Part shown: piece by piece, positions 23,491 through 35,660 of the stretch
Numbering within the stretch: the stretch's first letter is position 1
How the letters are laid out: every line of letters starts with the position of its first letter
Source of the DNA: Calliopsis andreniformis
Taxonomy: Eukaryota; Arthropoda; Insecta; Hymenoptera; Andrenidae
Length of the DNA stretch: 64,000 nt
Direction: 5' to 3'
Assembly (NCBI RefSeq): GCF_051401765.1
Contig: NW_027480492.1
Span: forward strand, 1,674,001 to 1,738,000
Position numbers and translations under genes: made by a program
Notes under the pieces: generated by a model
What the model was told of the DNA's origin: nothing
What the model saw: the letters and a program-made list of their open reading frames with translations, nothing else
Database searches by the model: none

Positions 23491-25970
23491 TGAGGTTTGA
23501 GTATAGAATCCTGAGAATTCAGGATATTCTGTTGAGTATTGAGATTTGAGTATTGATGGTTGATTATTGAGGATTGAGGATTGAGAGTCGAGGATTGAGT
23601 ATTGAAGATAGAGCATTGGGGACTGAGTGTTGAAGGTTGAGTGATGAGAATTGATGTTTGTCGATAGAGATCTGAAGATTGCAGATTGAGTATTGAGTAT
23701 CGAAACCTGTGAATTGAGGATATTCTATTGAGGATTGAGGATTGAAAACTGATTGTTGAGGACTGAGGGCTGAATATTGAGGATTCAGGGTTGAGGATTC
23801 AGGATTGAGGTTTGAGGACTGAGGATTGAGGATTGGGTATTGGGGATTGAGGATTGAGGATTGACGATTGAAGATTGAGGATTCGGTATTGAGGATTGAA
23901 GATTGAGGATTGGGTACTGAGGATTGAAGTATGAGGATTGAGGATTGAGGATTGAGGATTGAGGATTGAGGATTGAATATTGAGGGTTGAGGATTGAAGA
24001 TTGACGATTGAGGATTGAGGATTGAGGACTGAGGATTGAGGATTGAGGGTTGAGGATTGAAGATTGAGTATTGAGGATTGAAGATTGAGGATTGAGGATT
24101 GAGGATTGAGGATTGAGGATTAAAGATTGAGTATTGAGGATTGAAGATTAAGATTGAGGATTGAGGATTGAGGATTGAGGATTGAAGATTGAGGATTGGG
24201 GACTGAGTATTGATGGTTGAGTGATGAGAATTGATGTTTGTGGATAGAGATCTGAAGATTGCAGATTGAGTATTGGGTATTGAAAACTGTGAATTGAGGA
24301 TATTCTATTGAGGATTGAGGATTGACAACTGATTGTTGAGGACTCAGGGCTGAAGATTGAGGATTCAGGATTGAGGATTCAGGATTGAGGTTTGAGGACT
24401 GAGGATTGAGGATTGGGTATTGGGGATTGAGGATTGAGGATTGAGGGTTGGGGATTGAGGATTTAGGATTGAGGATTGAAGATTGAATATTAATGATTGA
24501 AGATTGAGGATTGAGGAGTGAGGATTGAGGGTTGTGGATTGAGGACGAGGTCTGAGGGCTGAGTATAGATGTTTGAAGTCTGAGGATTGAGGATCGAGGA
24601 TTGAGAATTGAGGATTGAGGATTGAGGATTGAAGATTGAGGATTCGGTATTGAGGATTGAAGTATGAGGATTGAGGACTGAGGACTGAGGATTGAGGATT
24701 GCAGATTGAGTATTGAGGATTGAAGATCGAGGATTGAGGATTGAGGGTTGAGGATTGAGGATTGAGGATTGAGGATTGAGAATTGAGGATTGAGGATTGA
24801 AGATTGAGTTTTGAGGATTGAAGATTGAGGATTGAGTATTGAGGATTGAAGATTGAGGACTGAGTGTTGAGGGTTGAGTGATGAGAATTGATGTTAGTGG
24901 ATAGAGATTTGAAGATTAAATAATGGGGATTGAGTGTTGAAAACTGTGAATTGAGGATATTCTATTGAGGATTGAGGATTGACAATTGATTGTTGAGGAC
25001 TGAGGGCTGAAGATTGAGGATTCAGGATTGAGGCTTCAGGATTGAGGTTAGAGGACTGAGGATTGAGGATTGAGGATTCAGGCTTGAGGATTGAGGCTTG
25101 AGGATTGGAGATTGAGAATTGAGGATTGAGGATGTGGGCTGAGGGTTGAGGATTGTGGTTTGAGGACTGAGGACTGAGGATTGAGGATTTAGAGTTGAGG
25201 ATTGAGGATTGAGGATAGAAGATTGAGTATTGAGGATTGAAGATTGAGGTTTGAGGACTGAGGATTGAGAACTGAGGATTGAGGATTGAGGATCGAGGAT
25301 TTAGGATTGAGGATTGAGGATTGAGAATTGAGGGATGAGGTTGAGGGCTGAGGGTTGAGGATTGAGGTTTGAGGACTGAGGAATGAGGATTGAGGATTGA
25401 GGATTGAGGATTGAAGATTGAGGATTGGGTATTGAGGATTGAAGAATGAGGATTGTGGATTGAGGATTGTGGATTGAGAATTCAAATTGAGTATTGAGGA
25501 TTGAAGATAGACGATTGAGGCTTGAGAATTGAGGATTGAGAATTGAGGACTGAGGATTGAAGATTGAGCATTGAAGATTGTGGACTGAGGATTGAGGATT
25601 GAGGATTGAGGATTGAAGATTGAGGATTGTGGACTGAGTGTTGAGGGTTGAGTGATGAGAATTGACGTTTGTGAATAGAGATTTGAAGACTGCAGGTTGA
25701 TTATTGAGTATTGAAACCTGTGAATTGAGGATATTCTATTGAGGATTGAGGATTGACAACTGATTGTTGAGGACTGAGGGCTGAAGATTGAGGATTCAAG
25801 ATTGAGGATTCAGGATTGAGGTTAGAGAACTGAGGATTGAGTGTTGAGGATTGAGGACTGAGGATTGAGGATTGAGGATTGAAGATTGAGGATTGGGTAT
25901 TGAGGATTGAACATTGAGGACTGAGGATTGAGTATTGAGGATTGAATATTGATGATTGAAGATTGAGGAT
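23490..25970 (+). repeat. Block matching 7568-10048 (offset 15922)
   Basis: Modules at 23642, 24222, 24879 and 25653 pair with 7720, 8300, 8957 and 9731. It contains the GATTTAGGATTGAGG, GTTAGTGGATAG and GAATTCAAATTGAG markers. Unlike the 15.9-kb copy it keeps the 580-bp unit at 24222, so it cannot descend from that deleted copy. Correspondence fades near 26040-26060, where GAGAATTGCGGATTGAGG replaces GATTGCGAATTGAGG. Confidence 0.82.
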
Positions 25971-28740
25971 CGAGGATTGAGGGTTGTGGATTGAGGACGA
26001 GGACTGAGGGTTGAGTATTGATGTTTGAGGTCTGAGGATTGAGGATTGAGGATTGAGAATTGCGGATTGAGGCTTGAGGATAGAAGATTGAGGATTGGGT
26101 GTTGAGGATTGAAGAATGAGGATTGAGGATTGGGGATTGACGATTGAAAATTGGTTATTGAGGATTGAAGATTGAGGATCGAGGATTGAGGATTGAGGAT
26201 TGAGGATTGAGGATTGAGGATTGATGATTGAATATTGAAGACTGAGTGTTGAGGGTTGAGTGATGAGAATTGATGTTTGTGGGTAGAGATTTGAAGATTG
26301 CAGATAGAGTATTGAGTATTGAAATGTGTGAATTGATGATATTCTATTGAGGATTGAGGATTGACAACTGATTGTTGAGGACTGAGGGCTGATGGTTGAG
26401 GATTCAGGATTGAGGATTCAGGATTGAGGTTTGAGGACTGAGGAGTGAGGATTGAGGATTGAGGATTGAGGATTGAGAATTGAAGATTGAGGAATGAGGA
26501 TTGAGTGTTGTGGATTGAGGACGAGGACTGAGGGTTGAGTATTGATGTTTGAGGTCTGCGGATTGAGGATTGAGGTTTGAGAATTGAGGATTGAGGATTG
26601 AGGATTGAAGATTGAGGATAGGGTACTGAGGATTGAAGAATGAGGATTGAGGATTGAGGATTGAGTATTGAGGATTGAAGATTGAGTATTGAGGATTGAA
26701 GATTGAGGATTGAGGATTGAGTATTGAAGATTGAGGATTTGGGACTGAGGATTGAAGTTTGAGGATTGAGGATTGAGGATTGAGGATTGAGGATTGGGTA
26801 TTGAGGATTGAAGAATGAGGATTGAGGATTGAGGATTGAGGATTGAGGATTGAGGATTGAGGATTGAATATTGAGGGTTGAGGATTGAAGATTGACGATT
26901 GAGGATTGGGGATTGAGGACTGAGGATTGAGGATTGAGGGTTGAGGATTGAAGATTGAGTATTGAGGATTGAAGATTGAGGATTGAGGATTGAGGATTGA
27001 GGATTGAGGATTGAAGATTGAGTATTGAGGATTGAAGATTAAGATTGAGGATTGAGGATTGAGGATTGAGGATTGAAGATTGAGGATTGGGGACTGAGTA
27101 TTAATGGTTGAGTGATGAGAATTGATGTTTGCGGATAGAGATCTGAAGATTGCAGATTGAGTATTGAGTATTGAAAACTGTGAATTGAGGATATTCTATT
27201 GAGGATTGAGGATTGACAACTGATTGTTGAGGACTCAGGGCTGAAGATTGAGGATTCAGGATTGAGGATTCAGGATTGAGGTTTGAGGACTGAGGATTGA
27301 GGATTGGGTATTGGGGATTGAGGATTGAGTATTGAGGGTTGAATATTGATGAATGAAGGTTGAGGATTGAAGATTGAGGGTTGTGGATTGAGGACGAGGA
27401 CTGAGGGTTGGGTATTGATGCTTGAGGTCTGAGGGTTGAGGATTGAGGATTGCGAATTGAGGATTGAGGAATGAGGATTGAAGATTGAGGATTGGGTATT
27501 GAGGATTGAAGAATGAGGATTGAGGATTGAGGACTGGGGATTGAGGATTGAAGATAGAGTACTGTGGATTGAAGGTTGAGGATTGAGAATTGGGGATTGA
27601 GGATTGAGGATTGAAGATTGAGTATTGAGGATTGAAGATTGAGGACTGAGGATTGAGGATTGAGGATTGAGGATTGAGGATTGAAGGCTGAGGATCGAAG
27701 ATTGAGTACAGAGGATTGAAGATTGACGATTGAGGATTGAGAATTGAGGATTGAGGATTGCAGATTGAGCATTGAGGATTGAAGGTTGAGGATTGAGGAT
27801 CGAGGATTGAGGATTGAGGATTGAATATTGAGGATTGGGGACTGAGCGTTGAGGATTGAGTGATGAGAATTGATGTTTGTGGATAGAGATTTGAAGATTG
27901 CAGATTGAGCATTGAGTATTGAAAACTGTGAATTGGTGATATTCTATTGAGGATTGAGTTTTGACAACTGATTGTTGAGGACTGAGGGCTGAAGATTGAG
28001 GATTCAGGATTGAGGATTCAGGATTGATGTTCGAGGACTGAGGATTGAGGATTGAAGATTGAGTATTGAGGATTGAAGATTGAGGATTGAGGATTGAGGA
28101 TTGTGAACTGAGGAATGAGGATGAGGGCTGATGCTTGAGGATTGAGGTTTGAGGACTGAGGACTGAGGATTGAGGATTGAGGGTTGAGGATTGAGGATTG
28201 AGGATTGACGCTTGAGGATTGAGGGTTGAGGATGGAGGATTGAAGAGAGAGGACTGAGTGTTGAGGGTTGAGTGTTGAGAATTGATGTTTGAGGATTGAG
28301 ATTTGATTATTGAACATGGTGGATTGTGTATTGAAACATGAGAATTCAGGATATTATCTTGAGTATTGAGAATTGAAGATTGATGATTGAGTATTGAGGA
28401 TTGATGGTTGATTGTTGAGTGTTGAATATTGAGGATTGAGGATTGAGCATTGAGGATTGAGGATTGAGGATTGAAGATTGAGTATTGATGATTGAAGATG
28501 GGAGGATTGAGGATGGGGGGTTGCGGATTGAGGACGACGACTGACGGTTGAGGATTGAGGTTTGAGGATTGTGGATTCAGGATTGAGAGTGAGGGCTGAG
28601 GGTTGAGGATTGAGGTTTGAGTATAGAATCCTGAGAATTCAGGATATTCTGTTGAGTATTGAGATTTGAGTATTGATGGTTGATTATTGAGGATTGAGGA
28701 TTGAGAGTCGAGGATTGAGTATTGAAGATAGAGCATTGGG
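25970..28740 (+). repeat. Block with 608/852/748/901-bp module spacing
   Basis: Modules at 26261, 27113 and 27861 and the class II module at 28273 lie here. Private marks are GTGGGTAGAGATTTG at 26261, GAAATGTGTGAATTG, TATTAATGGTTGAG before 27113, GATGTTTGCGGATAG, and GATATTCTATTGAGG followed by GAGTTTTGACAACTG near 27958. I found no earlier full copy in the window. It is copied at 41.23-44.0 kb, and its first 1.7 kb again at 48.99-50.6 kb. Parts of it also occur near 2.6 kb and 61.2 kb. Confidence 0.75.
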
Positions 28741-29734
28741 GACTGAGTGTTGAAGGTTGAGTGATGAGAATTGATGTTTGTCGATAGAGATCTGAAGATT
28801 GCAGATTGAGTATTGAGTATCGAAACCTGTGAATTGAGGATATTCCATTGAGGATTGAGGATTGAAAACTGATTGTTGAGGACTGAGGGCTGAATATTGA
28901 GGATTCAGGGTTGAGGATTCAGGATTGAGGTTTGAGGACTGAGGATTGAGGATTGGGTATTGGGGATTGAGGATTGAGGATTGACGATTGAAGATTGAGG
29001 ATTCGGTATTGAGGATTGAAGATTGAGGATTGGGTACTGAGGATTGAAGAATGAGGATTGAGGATTGAGGATTGAGGATTGAGGATTGAGGATTGAGGAT
29101 TGAATATTGAGGGTTGAGGATTGAAGATTGACGATTGAGGATTGAGGATTGAGGACTGAGGATTGAGGATTGAGGGTTGAGGATTGAAGATTGAGTATTG
29201 AGGATTGAAGATTGAGGATTGAGGATTGAGGATTGAGGATTGAGGATTGAAGATTGAGTATTGAGGATTGAAGATTAAGATTGAGGATTGAGGATTGAGG
29301 ATTGAGGATTGAAGATTGAGGATTGGGGACTGAGTATTGATGGTTGAGTGATGAGAATTGATGTTTGTGGATAGAGATCTGAAGATTGCAGATTGAGTAT
29401 TGAGTATTGAAAACTGTGAATTGAGGATATTCTATTGAGGATTGAGGATTGACAACTGATTGTTGAGGACTCAGGGCTGAAGATTGAGGATTCAGGATTG
29501 AGGATTCAGGATTGAGGTTTGAGGACTGAGGATTGAGGATTGGGTATTGGGGATTGAGGATTGAGGGTTGAGGATTGAAGATTGACGATTGAGGATTGAG
29601 GATTGAGGACTGAGGATTGAGGATTGAGGGTTGAGGATTGAAGATTGAGTATTGAGGATTGAAGATTGAGGATTGAGGATTGAGGATTGAGGATTGAGGA
29701 TTGAAGATTGAGTATTGAGGATTGAAGATTAAGA

Positions 29735-32700
29735 TTCGGTATTGAGGATTGAAGAATGAGGATTGAGGACTCAGGACTGAGGATTGAGGATTGCAGATTG
29801 AGTATTGAGGATTGAAGATCGAGGATTGAGGATTGAGGGTTGAGGATTGAGGATTGAGGATTGAGGATTGAGAATTGAGGATTGAGGATTGAAGATTGAG
29901 TTTTGAGGATTGAAGATTGAGGATTGAGTATTGAGGATTGAAGATTGAGGACTGAGTGTTGAGGGTTGAGTGATGAGAATTGATGTTAGTGGATAGAGAT
30001 TTGAAGATTAAATAATGGGGATTGAGTATTGAAAACTGTGAATTGAGGATATTCTATTGAGGATTGAGGATTGACAATTGATTGTTGAGAACTGAGGGCT
30101 GAAGATTGAGGATTCAGGATTGAGGCTTCAGGATTGAGGTTAGAGGACTGAGGATTGAGGATTGAGGATTCAGGCTTGAGGATTGAGGCTTGAGGATTGG
30201 AGATAGAGTACTGTGGATTGAAGGTTGAGGATTGAGAATTGAGGATTGAGGATTGAGGATTGAAGATTGAGTATTGAGGATTGAAGATTGAGGATTGAGG
30301 ATTGAGGATTGAGGATTGAGGATTGAGGATTGAAGGCTGAGGATCGAATATTGAGTATAGAGGATTGAAGATTGACGATTGAGGATTGAGAATTGAGGAT
30401 TGAGGATTGCAGATTGAGCATTGAGGATTGAAGGTTGAGGATTGAGGATCGAGGATTGAGGATTGAGGATTGAATATTGAGGATTGGGGACTGAGCGTTG
30501 AGGATTGAGTGATGAGAATTGATGTTTGTGGATAGAGATTTGAAGATTGCAGATTGAGCATTGAGTATTGAAAACTGTGAATTGGTGATATTCTATTGGG
30601 GATTGAGGATTGACAACTGATTGTTGAGGACTGAGGGCTGAAGATTGAGGATTCAGGATTGAGGATTCAGGATTGATGTTCGAGGACTGAGGATTGAGGA
30701 TTGAAGATTGAGTATTGAGGATTGAAGATTGAGGATTGAGGATTGAGGATTGTGAATTGAGGAATGAGGATGAGGGCTGATGCTTGAGGATTGAGGTTTG
30801 AGGACTGAGGACTGAGGATTGAGGATTGAGGGTTGAGGATTGAGGATTGAGGATTGACGCTTGAGGATTGAGGGTTGAGGATGGAGGATTGAAGAGAGAG
30901 GCCTGAGTGTTGAGGGTTGAGTGTTGAGAATTGATGTTTGAGGATTGAGATTTGATTATTGAACATGGTGGATTGTGTATTGAAACATGAGAATTCAGGA
31001 TATTATCTTGAGTATTGGGAATTGAAGATTGATGATTGAGTATTGAGGATTGATGGTTGATTGTTGAGTGTTGAATATTGAGGATTGAGGATTGAGCATT
31101 GAGGATTGAGGATTGAGGATTGAAGATTGAGTATTGATGATTGAAGATGGGAGGATTGAGGATGGGGGGTTGCGGATTGAGGACGACGACTGACGGTTGA
31201 GGATTGAGGTTTGAGGATTGTGGATTGAGGATTGAGAGTGAGGGCTGAGGGTTGAGGATTGAGGTTTGAGTATAGAATCCTGAGAATTCAGGATATTCTG
31301 TTGAGTATTGAGATTTGAGTATTGATGGTTGATTATTGAGGATTGAGGATTGAGAGTCGAGGATTGAGTATTGAAGATAGAGCATTGGGGACTGAGTGTT
31401 GAAGGTTGAGTGATGAGAATTGATGTTTGTCGATAGAGATCTGAAGATTGCAGATTGAGTATTGAGTATCGAAACCTCTGAATTGAGGATATTCTATTGA
31501 GGATTGAGGATTGAAAACTGATTGTTGAGGACTGAGGGCTGAATATTGAGGATTCAGGGTTGAGGATTCAGGATTGAGGTTTGAGGACTGAGGATTGAGG
31601 ATTGGGTATTGGGGATTGAGGATTGAGGATTGACGATTGAAGATTGAGGATTCGGTATTGAGGATTGAAGATTGAGGATTGGGTACTGAGGATTGAACAA
31701 TGAGGATTGAGGATTGAGGATTGAGGATTGAGGATTGAGGATTGAATATTGAGGGTTGAGGATTGAAGATTGACGATTGAGGATTGAGGATTGAGGACTG
31801 AGGATTGAGGATTGAGGGTTGAGGATTGAAGATTGAGTATTGAGGATTGAAGATTGAGGATTGAGGATTGAGGATTGAGGATTGAGGATTGAAGATTGAG
31901 TATTGAGGATTGAAGATTAAGATTGAGGATTGAGGATTGAGGATTGAGGATTGAAGATTGAGGATTGGGGACTGAGTATTGATGGTTGAGTGATGAGAAT
32001 TGATGTTTGTGGATAGAGATCTGAAGATTGCAGATTGAGTATTGAGTATTGAAAGCTGTGAATTGAGGATATTCTATTGAGGATTGAGGATTGACAACTG
32101 ATTGTTGAGGACTCAGGGCTGAAGATTGAGGATTCAGGATTGAGGATTCAGGATTGAGGTTTGAGGATTGAGGATTGAGGATTGGGTATTGGGGATTGAG
32201 GATTGAGGGTTGAGGATTGAAGATTGACGATTGAGGATTGAGGATTGAGGACTGAGGATTGAGGATTGAGGGTTGAGGATTGAAGATTGAGTAATGAGGA
32301 TTGAAGATTGAGGATTGAGGATTGAGGATTGAGGATTGAGGATTGAAGATTGAGTATTGAGGATTGAAGATTAAGATTGAGGATTGAGGATTGAGGATTG
32401 AGGATTGAAGATTGAGGATTGGGGACTGAGTATTGATGGTTGAGTGATGAGAATTGATGTTTGTGGATAGAGATCTGAAGATTGCAGATTGAGTATTGAG
32501 TATTGAAAACTGTGAATTGAGGATATTCTATTGAGGATTGAGGATTGACAACTGATTGTTGAGGACTCAGGGCTGAAGATTGAGGATTCAGGATTGAGGA
32601 TTCAGGATTGAGGTTTGAGGACTGAGGATTGAGGATTAGGTATTGGGGATTGAGGATTGAGGATTGAGGGTTGGGGATTGAGGATTGAGGATTGAGGATT

Positions 32701-35121
32701 GAAGATTGAATATTAATGATTGAAGATTGAGGATTGAGGAGTGAGGATTGAGGGTTGTGGATTGAGGACGAGGTCTGAGGGCTGAGTATAGATGTTTGAA
32801 GTCTGAGGATTGAGGATCGAGGATTGAGAATTGAGGATTGAGGATTGAGGATTGAAGATTGAGGATTCGGTATTGAGGATTGAAGAATGAGGATTGAGGA
32901 CTGAGGACTGAGGATTGAGGATTGCAGATTGAGTATTGAGGATTGAAGATCGAGGATTGAGGATTGAGGGTTGAGGATTGAGGATTGAGGATTGAGGATT
33001 GAGAATTGAGGATTGAGGATTGAAGATTGAGTTTTGAGGATTGAAGATTGAGGATTGAGTATTGAGGATTGAAGATTGAGGACTGAGTGTTGAGGGTTGA
33101 GTGATGAGAATTGATGTTAGTGGATAGAGATTTGAAGATTAAATAATGGGGATTGAGTATTGAAAACTGTGAATTGAGGATATTCTATTGAGGATTGAGG
33201 ATTGACAATTGATTGTTGAGAACTGAGGGCTGAAGATTGAGAATTCAGGATTGAGGCTTCAGGATTGAGGTTAGAGGACTGAGGATTGAGGATTGAGGAT
33301 TCAGGCTTGAGGATTGAGGCTTGAGGATTGGAGATAGAGTACTGTGGATTGAAGGTTGAGGATTGAGAATTGAGGATTGAGGATTGAGGATTGAAGATTG
33401 AGTATTGAGGATTGAAGATTGAGGATTGAGGATTGAGGATTGAGGATTGAGGATTGAGGATTGAAGGCTGAGGATCGAATATTGAGTATAGAGGATTGAA
33501 GATTGACGATTGAGGATTGAGAATTGAGGATTGAGGATTGCAGATTGAGCATTGAGGATTGAAGGTTGAGGATTGAGGATCGAGGATTGAGGATTGAGGA
33601 TTGAATATTGAGGATTGGGGACTGAGCGTTGAGGATTGAGTGATGAGAATTGATGTTTGTGGATAGAGATTTGAAGATTGCAGATTGAGCATTGAGTATT
33701 GAAAACTGTGAATTGGTGATATTCTATTGGGGATTGAGGATTGACAACTGATTGTTGAGGACTGAGGGCTGAAGATTGAGGATTCAGGATTGAGGATTCA
33801 GGATTGATGTTCGAGGACTGAGGATTGAGGATTGAAGATTGAGTATTGAGGATTGAAGATTGAGGATTGAGGATTGAGGATTGTGAATTGAGGAATGAGG
33901 ATGAGGGCTGATGCTTGAGGATTGAGGTTTGAGGACTGAGGACTGAGGATTGAGGATTGAGGGTTGAGGATTGAGGATTGAGGATTGACGCTTGAGGATT
34001 GAGGGTTGAGGATGGAGGATTGAAGAGAGAGGCCTGAGTGTTGAGGGTTGAGTGTTGAGAATTGATGTTTGAGGATTGAGATTTGATTATTGAACATGGT
34101 GGATTGTGTATTGAAACATGAGAATTCAGGATATTATCTTGAGTATTGGGAATTGAAGATTGATGATTGAGTATTGAGGATTGATGGTTGATTGTTGAGT
34201 GTTGAATATTGAGGATTGAGGATTGAGCATTGAGGATTGAGGATTGAGGATTGAAGATTGAGTATTGATGATTGAAGATGGGAGGATTGAGGATGGGGGG
34301 TTGCGGATTGAGGACGACGACTGACGGTTGAGGATTGAGGTTTGAGGATTGTGGATTGAGGATTGAGAGTGAGGGCTGAGGGTTGAGGATTGAGGTTTGA
34401 GTATAGAATCCTGAGAATTCAGGATATTCTGTTGAGTATTGAGATTTGAGTATTGATGGTTGATTATTGAGGATTGAGGATTGAGAGTCGAGGATTGAGT
34501 ATTGAAGATAGAGCATTGGGGACTGAGTGTTGAAGGTTGAGTGATGAGAATTGATGTTTGTCGATAGAGATCTGAAGATTGCAGATTGAGTATTGAGTAT
34601 CGAAACCTGTGAATTGAGGATATTCTATTGAGGATTGAGGATTGAAAACTGATTGTTGAGGACTGAGGGCTGAATATTGAGGATTCAGGGTTGAGGATTC
34701 AGGATTGAGGTTTGAGGACTGAGGATTGAGGATTGGGTATTGGGGATTGAGGATTGAGGATTGACGATTGAAGATTGAGGATTCGGTATTGAGGATTGAA
34801 GATTGAGGATTGGGTACTGAGGATTGAACAATGAGGATTGAGGATTGAGGATTGAGGATTGAGGATTGAGGATTGAATATTGAGGGTTGAGGATTGAAGA
34901 TTGACGATTGAGGATTGAGGATTGAGGACTGAGGATTGAGGATTGAGGGTTGAGGATTGAAGATTGAGTATTGAGGATTGAAGATTGAGGATTGAGGATT
35001 GAGGATTGAGGATTGAGGATTGAAGATTGAGTATTGAGGATTGAAGATTAAGATTGAGGATTGAGGATTGAGGATTGAGGATTGAAGATTGAGGATTGGG
35101 GACTGAGTATTGATGGTTGAG
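29735..35121 (+). repeat. 3131-bp direct tandem duplication
   Basis: Bases about 29735-32865 are followed by a second copy from 32866. Modules 29971, 30510, 30922, 31411 and 31991 pair with 33102, 33641, 34053, 34542 and 35122. Both copies carry GAGAGAGGCCTGAG, ACTGCAGATTGAGC-type variants and GAGTATTGGGAATTGAAG near 31015 and 34146. The second copy is shorter: by 35122 it has switched to a repeat of its own preceding unit. One difference is GACTCAGGACTG near 29768 against GACTGAGGACTG. Confidence 0.86.
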
Positions 35122-35660
35122 TGATGAGAATTGATGTTTGTCGATAGAGATCTGAAGATTGCAGATTGAGTATTGAGTATCGAAACCTGTGAATTGAGGA
35201 TATTCTATTGAGGATTGAGGATTGAAAACTGATTGTTGAGGACTGAGGGCTGAATATTGAGGATTCAGGGTTGAGGATTCAGGATTGAGGTTTGAGGACT
35301 GAGGATTGAGAATTGGGTATTGGGGATTGAGGATTGAGGATTGACGATTGAAGATTGAGGATTCGGTATTGAGGATTGAAGATTGAGGATTGGGTACTGA
35401 GGATTGAACAATGAGGATTGAGGATTGAGGATTGAGGATTGAGGATTGAGGATTGAATATTGAGGGTTGAGGATTGAAGATTGACGATTGAGGATTGAGG
35501 ATTGAGGACTGAGGATTGAGGATTGAGGGTTGAGGATTGAAGATTGAGTATTGAGGATTGAAGATTGAGGATTGAGGATTGAGGATTGAGGATTGAGGAT
35601 TGAAGATTGAGTATTGAGGATTGAAGATTAAGATTGAGGATTGAGGATTGAGGATTGAGG
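34542..35660 (+). repeat. 580-bp direct tandem duplication
   Basis: The unit beginning with module 34542 (GTTTGTCGATAGAG, GTATCGAAACCTG, GAATATTGAGG, TTCAGGGTTGAGG, GAACAATGAGG) is repeated from module 35122. The following tract up to about 35640 matches at +580. It then runs into the filler just before GATTGGGTATTGATGATTG, which is the 20.4-kb type. This point is therefore also the left junction of the 15260-bp duplication. Confidence 0.82.

Larger units (their letters stand above)
20400..31440 (+). repeat. 15260-bp offset duplication, left copy
   Basis: Seventeen consecutive class I modules from 20526 to 31411 all have partners exactly 15260 bp (7 x 2180) downstream, giving the same 16 intervals: 553, 761, 565, 810, 427, 580, 657, 774, 608, 852, 748, 901, 587, 622, 539, 901. 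By eye I saw only a handful of substitutions in about 11 kb, for example GTGAACTGAGG near 28103 against GTGAATTGAGG, GTGGATTCAGG near 28572 against GTGGATTGAGG, and GAAGACTGAAG at 37558 against GAAGATTGAAG. I saw no indel. It contains the 565-bp duplication and the 342-bp deletion. Confidence 0.92.
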
